Positions 58,732-64,000 of a stretch of 64,000 bases of DNA are shown here, piece after piece. Source of the DNA: Pseudomonas sp. Irchel 3H7 (lineage in GTDB: Bacteria; Pseudomonadota; Gammaproteobacteria; Pseudomonadales; Pseudomonadaceae); contig NZ_FYEA01000001.1 of NCBI RefSeq assembly GCF_900187605.1, positions 558,001-622,000 of the forward strand. The letters are read 5' to 3'. The notes under the pieces are model-generated. The model did not search any database. It saw only the letters and a program-made list of their open reading frames with translations, and was not told the DNA's origin. The stretch's first letter is position 1. Each line of letters begins with the position of its first letter. The translations under genes and the position numbers were made by a program.

Positions 58732-60102
58732 ATGACAAAACCGCGTTCGAAAAAGGCTCTATTTATCGGCCTGCCGCTGGCCTTGGCGATCAGCGCCGGC
58801 GCAGGGTTTCTGGCTTGGGATTACTGGTTTCGGGACAACCCCGGCTACCCGGTAAAGGTGATGAAGCAGGCGACCGAATTGCAGGATCGCATCCTCTCGT
58901 TCGACAGCCACATCACCGTACCGCTGAGTTTCGGCGCCCACGGCAACGAAGCCGACAAGGACGGCTCCGGCCAGTTCGACCTGATCAAGGCCAATCGCGG
59001 GCGCTTGTCGGGCGCTGCGCTGACCGTGTTCGGCTGGCCGGAAATGTGGAATGGCCCCAATGCCCCGCATCGCCCCACCGAAGGTTTTGTCGAAGAAGCC
59101 CGCAACCAGCAGGAAGTCCGTTACAAGATCATCACCGGCATGGTCCGCGACTTCCCCAATCAGGTCGGCATCGCCTACACCCCGGATGATTTCCGCCGCC
59201 TGCATGGCGAAGGCAAGTTCGCGATTTTCATCAGCATGCTCAACGCCTATCCGCTGGGCAACGACCTGAGCAAACTGGACCTGTGGGCCGGGCGCGGCAT
59301 GCGCATGTTCGGCTTCAGCTACATCGGCAACAACAGCTGGGCGGACTCGTCGCGGCCGCTGCCGTTCTTCAATGACTCGCCGGACGCCCTCGACGGTCTC
59401 TCCGATATCGGCAAGCAAGCGGTGCAGCGTTTGAACGATCTGGGCGTGATCATCGACGTTTCACAGATGTCGACCAAAGGCCTGGAACAGGTTGCGCAGT
59501 TGAGCCGCACACCGTTGGTGGCCTCGCACTCGGCGCCGCGTGCGGCAGTGGATATTCCGCGCAACCTCAGCGACAAGGAACTGCAACTGATCAAGAACAG
59601 CGGCGGCGTGGTTCAGGTGGTTGGTTTCTCGCAGTACCTCAAACCGCTGACCCAGGGCACGCAGGACAAACTCAACGCCCTGCGCGCACGCTTCGATCTG
59701 CCGCCACTGCCAAACCTGGCCATGGCGCTGATGCCGGGCGATCCGATCATCACCGCCTGGTCGGAACAGAAACTCGGCCAGTACGCCAGCGGCCTCTACG
59801 GCATCCTTGAAGAAGAGCCGAAAGCGACCCTCAAGGATCTCGGCGACGCCATCGATTACACGGTGCGCAAAATCGGTATCGACCATGTCGGCATCTCGTC
59901 CGACTTCAACGACGGCGGCGGCATCAAGGGTTGGGAGAACGTTGGCGAAATCCGCAACGTCACCGCCGAACTGATCCAGCGCGGCTACTCCGAAGCGGAC
60001 ATTGCCAAGCTGTGGGGCGGCAACTTCATGCGCGTCTGGGATCAAGTGCAGAAAGCCGCGAAACCGGCGCTGATTTCCCGTCAGGACACTGCCAAGCCAT
60101 GA
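58732..60102 (+). CDS. pvdM: PvdM, membrane dipeptidase-like protein of pyoverdine maturation
   Basis: A 456-residue member of the renal-dipeptidase (peptidase M19) family, anchored to the inner membrane by a helix near residues 10-30 and exposed to the periplasm. Family features are FDSHITVPLSFG near the N-terminus (in place of the usual HxD), GFVEEARNQQEVRYKI, LVASHSAPR near 265 and IDHVGISSDFNDGGG near 385. It is required for PvdP to oxidise ferribactin, though peptidase activity is not established. ATG codons at 58726 and 58732 both fit; 58732 has GAG at better spacing. It overlaps pvdN by four bases (ATGA). Confidence 0.91.
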   Translation: MTKPRSKKALFIGLPLALAISAGAGFLAWDYWFRDNPGYPVKVMKQATELQDRILSFDSHITVPLSFGAHGNEADKDGSGQFDLIKANRGRLSGAALTVFGWPEMWNGPNAPHRPTEGFVEEARNQQEVRYKIITGMVRDFPNQVGIAYTPDDFRRLHGEGKFAIFISMLNAYPLGNDLSKLDLWAGRGMRMFGFSYIGNNSWADSSRPLPFFNDSPDALDGLSDIGKQAVQRLNDLGVIIDVSQMSTKGLEQVAQLSRTPLVASHSAPRAAVDIPRNLSDKELQLIKNSGGVVQVVGFSQYLKPLTQGTQDKLNALRARFDLPPLPNLAMALMPGDPIITAWSEQKLGQYASGLYGILEEEPKATLKDLGDAIDYTVRKIGIDHVGISSDFNDGGGIKGWENVGEIRNVTAELIQRGYSEADIAKLWGGNFMRVWDQVQKAAKPALISRQDTAKP

Positions 60103-61385
60103 CTGACCGCCGGACCTTTCTGAAACAGGCCGGTGTGATGGCGGCTGCCCTGCCATTCGGCGCCAGCCTCGCGGCGCCGGCAATGGCCACGACTTCGCCA
60201 GTGGCTTCTGCGAACAAATGGACGCAATTGCGCCAGCTGTTCGATCAGGACCCGCAGGCGATCCACTTCGCCAACTTCCTGATCACCTCCCATCCCAAAC
60301 CCGTGCGCGAAGCCATCGAACGCCATCGCGCCACGCTCGACCGGAATCCGGGACTGGCGATGGATTGGGATCTGGGGAGCAACGAACAATTGCAGCAAAA
60401 CGTGCGGGTCTGGGCCGGCAAGTACCTGCAAGCCAAGCCCGGCCAGATCGCCCTCACTGGCAGCACCACCGAAGGCCTGGCGATGATTTATGGCAGTGTG
60501 CAGGTGCGCGCGGATCAGGAAATCCTTACCACCGAACACGAACACTATTCCACGCGCAACATCCTCGATTTCCGCAGCCGCCGCGATGGCACCCGGGTGC
60601 GCAAACTCAAACTGTTCGAAACGCCGCAAAGCATTTCCACGGATCAGGTGCTCGACACGATCAACCGCAACATTCGCCCTGAGACCCGCGTACTCGGCAT
60701 GACCTGGGTGCATTCGGGCAGCGGCGTGAAATTGCCGATCAGCGATATTTCGCGGCTGGTCGATGAACACAACCGTCAACGTGACGACAAGGACCGCTTG
60801 ATCTACGTGGTCGACGGCGTGCACGGTTTCGGTGTCGACGACCTGAGTTTCCCGCAGATGAACTGCGACTTCTTTATCGCCGGCACCCACAAATGGATGT
60901 TCGGTCCGCGCGGCACCGGCATCGTATGCAGCCGCAGCGAAGAGCTGAAGTACGTCAGCCCGAGCGTGCCGACGTTCTCCGAAGCCACTTCCTTCGCCAC
61001 CATCATGACCCCGGGCGGCTATCACGCCTTCGAGCATCGCTGGGCGGTGGACGAAGCGTTCAAATTGCACCTGCAACTGGGCAAGGCCGACGTTCAGGCA
61101 CGCATTCATCAGCTCAACAGCTATCTGAAACAGCGCCTGCGCGAACGCGCGGACATCGAACTGGTGACCCCGCTCGAGCCGAAATTTTCTGCCGGTTTCA
61201 CGTTCTTCCGGGTCAAGGGCCAGGACAGCGACGAAGTGGCCGCCTACCTGATGCAAAACCGGGTGATCTGCGATGCGGTCAGCCGCGACGTCGGCCCGGT
61301 GATTCGCACGGCGCCCGGCCTGCTCAACAACGAAGCCGAAGTGGAGCGTTTCATGGCCCTCCTCGAAAAAAAACGGCGCGCCTGA
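60099..61385 (+). CDS. pvdN: PvdN, periplasmic PLP enzyme that modifies the pyoverdine side chain
   Basis: A 428-residue class V aminotransferase-fold enzyme that turns the chromophore-linked glutamate into succinamide or a related side chain. It is a Tat substrate: MTDRRTFLKQAGVMAAALPFGASLAAPAMA. PLP contacts are TGSTTEGLAMIYGS, DGVHGFGVDDLS and the Schiff-base Lys265 in AGTHKWMFGPRGTG; RTAPGLLNN near the C-terminus binds substrate. It starts within the pvdM stop (ATGA overlap) and is followed by pvdO after 37 bases, so pvdMNO is one operon. The periplasmic site matches those of PvdP, PvdM and PvdO. Confidence 0.94.
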   Translation: MTDRRTFLKQAGVMAAALPFGASLAAPAMATTSPVASANKWTQLRQLFDQDPQAIHFANFLITSHPKPVREAIERHRATLDRNPGLAMDWDLGSNEQLQQNVRVWAGKYLQAKPGQIALTGSTTEGLAMIYGSVQVRADQEILTTEHEHYSTRNILDFRSRRDGTRVRKLKLFETPQSISTDQVLDTINRNIRPETRVLGMTWVHSGSGVKLPISDISRLVDEHNRQRDDKDRLIYVVDGVHGFGVDDLSFPQMNCDFFIAGTHKWMFGPRGTGIVCSRSEELKYVSPSVPTFSEATSFATIMTPGGYHAFEHRWAVDEAFKLHLQLGKADVQARIHQLNSYLKQRLRERADIELVTPLEPKFSAGFTFFRVKGQDSDEVAAYLMQNRVICDAVSRDVGPVIRTAPGLLNNEAEVERFMALLEKKRRA

Positions 61386-61422
61386 TCCCTCGACTCCAGT
61401 TTTCCTTTCACAGAGACGACTC

Positions 61423-62310
61423 ATGAAAAAGCCTCACGCCTGTTTCACCTTCAAGGCCCTGCCCGCGCTGGCCCTGACCGCGCTGTGCGCCGGCCTGCTG
61501 CCCGGTGCTGCTCAAGCGGCGACGCCGCCGGCGCCGGGCAAAGTGTTCAAGGACTGCAAGGACTGCCCGGAAATGGTCGTGCTGCCGACTGGCACCTTCA
61601 CCATGGGCACCCCGGATGACGAAGTCGGCCGCGAACCGGACGAAGGCCCGCGCCACGACGTGACCTTCAGCAAACCGTTCGCCATCAGCCGCTTTCAGGT
61701 GCTGGTCGGCGAGTGGGACGCGTATGTGCGCGAAACCGGCAACAAGCCTTACGACTTCGATGATCGCCCGGGCCGCCGCTGCACCGCTGGCAAACCGGAA
61801 TTCAAACAGACTGCCCGCGACCCGGCCGTGTGCATGAACGTCGCCGAAGCCCAGGGCTACATCGATTGGTTGTCGAAAAAAACCGGTCATGCCTATCGCC
61901 TGCAAAGCGAATCGATCCGCGAGTACGCCGCACGCGGCGGCAGCAGCGGGCCCTTCCCTTTCCCGTTCGATGAAGGCAACAACTACCAGATCTCCAAACA
62001 CGCCAACACCTATGGCGCCGCCGACGGTTACAACTTCACCTCCCCGGCCGGCACATTCCCGGCCAATGCCTTCGGCGTTTACGACGCTCACGGCAACGTC
62101 TACGAATGGACCGCCGACTGCTATCACAAGGATTATTCCGGCGTACCTAACGACGGTCGCCCATGGACTCAGGAAAACTGCGAACGCCAAGTCATGCGTG
62201 GCAACGACTGGGGCGAGGCGCCGGTGTTCTCGCGTTCCGGCAACCGCAACAGCAGCTGGCCAACCAGCAAGGGCGACTGGCTCGGGTTTCGCGTAGTGCG
62301 CGACCTCTGA
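61423..62310 (+). CDS. pvdO: PvdO, FGE-like protein that completes the pyoverdine chromophore
   Basis: A 295-residue secreted protein that performs the final oxidation of dihydropyoverdine to pyoverdine. Signal peptide about 1-32 (TALCAGLLPGAAQA). The rest is a formylglycine-generating-enzyme-type domain: MVVLPTGTFTMGTPDDEVGREPDEGPRHDV, VGEWDAYVRETG, PVCMNVAEAQGYIDWLSKKTG, YRLQSESIREYAARGG, FGVYDAHGNVYEWTADCYH, MRGNDWGEAP and WLGFRVVRD. The Cys pairs near 45-48 (KDCKDC) may be structural. It ends the pvdMNO operon; a hairpin follows, then a second promoter for pvdE. A pvdF gene, present here in P. aeruginosa, is absent. Confidence 0.94.
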   Translation: MKKPHACFTFKALPALALTALCAGLLPGAAQAATPPAPGKVFKDCKDCPEMVVLPTGTFTMGTPDDEVGREPDEGPRHDVTFSKPFAISRFQVLVGEWDAYVRETGNKPYDFDDRPGRRCTAGKPEFKQTARDPAVCMNVAEAQGYIDWLSKKTGHAYRLQSESIREYAARGGSSGPFPFPFDEGNNYQISKHANTYGAADGYNFTSPAGTFPANAFGVYDAHGNVYEWTADCYHKDYSGVPNDGRPWTQENCERQVMRGNDWGEAPVFSRSGNRNSSWPTSKGDWLGFRVVRDL

Positions 62311-62321
62311 TCCTGCCCGCC

Positions 62322-62350
62322 ACGACCGCAGTCCCGTCTGCGGTCGTTTA
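62322..62350 (+). terminator. Terminator-like hairpin after pvdO
   Basis: ACGACCGCAG (62322-62331) and CTGCGGTCGT (62338-62347) pair perfectly around a six-base loop. Only three T follow, so termination may be partial. Confidence 0.6.
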
Positions 62351-62372
62351 AAGAAAGTCCGTGACCATTCGT
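62349..62372 (+). promoter_or_regulatory. PvdS-like promoter of pvdE (TAAAG variant)
   Basis: TAAAG (62349-62353), 16 bases, CGT (62370-62372), directly after the pvdO hairpin and 48 bases before pvdE. One base differs from the TAAAT consensus, spacing is exact. Confidence 0.6.
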
Positions 62373-62419
62373 TTTCCTTTAGTACCGGCACTCCCTCCGC
62401 ACCGAAGCAGGAATCCTCC

Positions 62420-64000
62420 ATGACCAAGCCTACGCGTGGGGCGATCAACGAATTGTTCGCCTTGCTCAAGCCCTTCCGCCTGATCGTCTCTGTGTCCATC
62501 GTGCTCGGCATGATCGGCGGCCTGAGCGTCACCGTGCTGCTGGCAACCATCAACAATGCCCTGCACTCCGACGACGGCCTGACCCGCACGGTGGTGATGA
62601 TTTTCGCCGGCCTCTGTGCGCTGGCCTTGCTGACGACGATTCTGTCCGACATCGGCACCAACTACGTCGGCCAGCACATCATCGCCAAATTGCGCAAAGA
62701 GCTGGGGGAGAAGGTCTTGTCGGCGCCAATCGACCAGATCGAACGCTATCGCAGCCACCGGTTGATCCCGGTGCTGACCCACGACGTCGACACCATCAGC
62801 GACTTCGCTTTCGCGTTTGCCCCGCTGGCGATATCCATGACCGTCACCCTCGGCTGCCTCGGCTATCTGGCCATGCTGTCCTGGCCGATGTTCCTGATGA
62901 TGCTGGTGGCGATTGCCATCGGCACGACCATTCAGGCGATTGCCCGGGCCAAAGGCATGCGCGGTTTCTACGCCGCCCGTGATTCCGAAGACGAACTGCA
63001 AAAACACTACAACGCGATTGCCGAGGGTGCCAAGGAACTGCGCATTCATCGCCCGCGTCGCCAGCGTATGTTTGTCGCCGGGATTCAGAAAACCGCCGAG
63101 AAGATCTGCGACACCCAGATCAAATCCATCAACACCTTCGTCATCGCCAAGTCTTTCGGTTCAATGCTGTTCTTCGTGGTGATCGGCATGGCGCTGGCCC
63201 TGCAATCCTTCTGGCCCAGCGGCGACAAAGCGGTAATGAGCGGCTTCGTCCTGGTGCTGCTGTACATGAAGGGGCCGCTGGAGCATCTGGTCAGCACGTT
63301 GCCGATCATCAGCCGTGCGCAGATTGCCTTCCGCCGCATCGCCGAGCTGAGTGAGCAATTCTCCTCACCCGAACCGCACCTGCTGCTGGAAGATCAGGGC
63401 AAGAAACCCGGCGCGGTCAACAGCCTCGAACTGCACAACGTGCGTTACGCCTTCCCGCCTGTGGAAGGCAGTGAGCCGTTCCGTCTGGGGCCGGTGAACC
63501 TGCGTATTGAACAGGGCGACATCGTGTTTATCGTCGGCGAAAACGGTTGCGGCAAAACCACGCTGATCAAGTTGTTGTTGGGTTTGTATGCGCCGACCGA
63601 AGGCGAGATCCGCGTCAACGATCAGCCGATCACCGCGCTCAACCGCGATGACTACCGGCAGAATTTCACGACGATTTTTGCCGACTATTACCTGTTCGAC
63701 GATCTGATTCAGGGCGACCGCGAAGTCCCGCAGGACGCGACCCGCTACCTCGAACGTCTGGAGATCGCGCACAAGGTCAGCGTGCGCGACGGCGCATTCA
63801 GCACCACCGATTTGTCCACCGGCCAGCGCAAGCGTCTGGCATTGGTCAATGCCTGGCTCGAAGAGCGGCCGGTGCTGGTGTTCGATGAATGGGCGGCCGA
63901 TCAGGACCCGACGTTCCGCCGTATTTTCTACACAGAGTTGTTGCCAGACCTCAAACGTCTGGGCAAGACCATCATCGTGATCTCCCACGATGACCGTTAC
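62420..64000 (+). CDS. pvdE: PvdE, cyclic-peptide-type ABC exporter of ferribactin (3' end beyond window)
   Basis: Inner-membrane ABC exporter that moves the acylated ferribactin precursor from cytoplasm to periplasm. The visible 527 residues begin MTKPTRGAINELFALLKPFRLI and contain six transmembrane helices (about 18-310) then the ATPase domain: Walker A GENGCGKTT near 375, a Q-loop-like NFTTIFADYYLFDD, signature LSTGQRKRL near 472 and Walker B VLVFDEWAADQDP near 490, with the switch His in ISHDDRY at the edge. It belongs to the cyclic peptide/SyrD-like transporter family. It lacks a stop codon before 64000; about 20 residues should be missing. In related genomes the receptor gene fpvA follows. 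Confidence 0.93.
   Translation, partial: MTKPTRGAINELFALLKPFRLIVSVSIVLGMIGGLSVTVLLATINNALHSDDGLTRTVVMIFAGLCALALLTTILSDIGTNYVGQHIIAKLRKELGEKVLSAPIDQIERYRSHRLIPVLTHDVDTISDFAFAFAPLAISMTVTLGCLGYLAMLSWPMFLMMLVAIAIGTTIQAIARAKGMRGFYAARDSEDELQKHYNAIAEGAKELRIHRPRRQRMFVAGIQKTAEKICDTQIKSINTFVIAKSFGSMLFFVVIGMALALQSFWPSGDKAVMSGFVLVLLYMKGPLEHLVSTLPIISRAQIAFRRIAELSEQFSSPEPHLLLEDQGKKPGAVNSLELHNVRYAFPPVEGSEPFRLGPVNLRIEQGDIVFIVGENGCGKTTLIKLLLGLYAPTEGEIRVNDQPITALNRDDYRQNFTTIFADYYLFDDLIQGDREVPQDATRYLERLEIAHKVSVRDGAFSTTDLSTGQRKRLALVNAWLEERPVLVFDEWAADQDPTFRRIFYTELLPDLKRLGKTIIVISHDDRY

Noticed and set aside
60081..61424. A 447-codon minus-strand frame over pvdN
   Set aside because: Antisense shadow of pvdN; composition skewed and no motif.

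Overview
This 64 kb window is chromosomal DNA from a fluorescent Pseudomonas, most likely of the P. fluorescens group. Three things point there: a leuCD-leuB-asd block followed by an asd paralogue, a pyoverdine locus (pvdA, fpvI, pvdRT-opmQ, pvdP, pvdMNO, pvdE), and many REP/REPIN palindromes of the kinds that fill intergenic gaps in this group. There is no rRNA, CRISPR array, prophage or insertion sequence.

Layout. 1-6031: leucine and aspartate-family biosynthesis on the minus strand (leuC, leuD, a methyltransferase, leuB, asd and a cut-off asd-like gene), with a divergent LysR regulator. 6032-10269: that regulator and a five-PAS GGDEF-EAL cyclic-di-GMP protein. 10356-16180: a specialised chaperone group (HscC-type Hsp70, a J-domain/DUF805 membrane protein, a DUF1266 protein) and the small heat-shock gene ibpA, which has a sigma-32-like promoter and a ROSE-type RNA thermometer. 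16195-19260: dusC, a thioesterase, an alpha/beta hydrolase and a TetR repressor with a perfect palindromic operator. 19332-21644: gltX and a tandemly duplicated tRNA-Ala/tRNA-Glu operon. 21873-28128: an EmrAB-like efflux pair, uvrB and an aromatic aminotransferase. 28354-30910: two small hypothetical genes, tRNA-Asn and an NCS2 nucleobase permease. 31041-32765: a compact type VI secretion cargo module (PAAR protein, L,D-transpeptidase-like toxin, secreted immunity candidate). 32747-41159: assorted enzymes (arylamine N-acetyltransferase, exonuclease III, GNAT acetyltransferase, MscS-type channel with a cyclic-nucleotide domain, two YcaC-like hydrolases, pirin, a LysR regulator, an aldo-keto reductase). 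41171-45605: a BvgAS/Roc-like phosphorelay plus a receiver-like protein that lacks the phospho-acceptor Asp. 45779-49331: mgtC and mgtA.

49909-64000 is the pyoverdine region. FpvI is the ECF sigma factor expected to drive the receptor gene fpvA. PvdA hydroxylates ornithine. PvdE exports the acylated ferribactin precursor to the periplasm, where PvdP, PvdM, PvdO and PvdN mature the chromophore and side chain. PvdRT-OpmQ then exports pyoverdine. Five promoters of the form TAAAT-N16-CGT (one reading TAAAG) precede pvdA, pvdR, pvdP, pvdM and pvdE, which indicates coordinated control by the PvdS sigma factor encoded elsewhere. Compared with P. aeruginosa, fpvR (anti-sigma) and pvdF (formyltransferase) are absent from their usual positions.

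Most of the window is conserved Pseudomonas core genome. The least ordinary parts are the T6SS toxin/immunity module, the J-protein whose HPD motif reads HPE, the receiver with Asn in place of Asp, the duplicated tRNA pair, and the density of REP doublets. All assignments come from reading the sequence and family knowledge; no database search was run.
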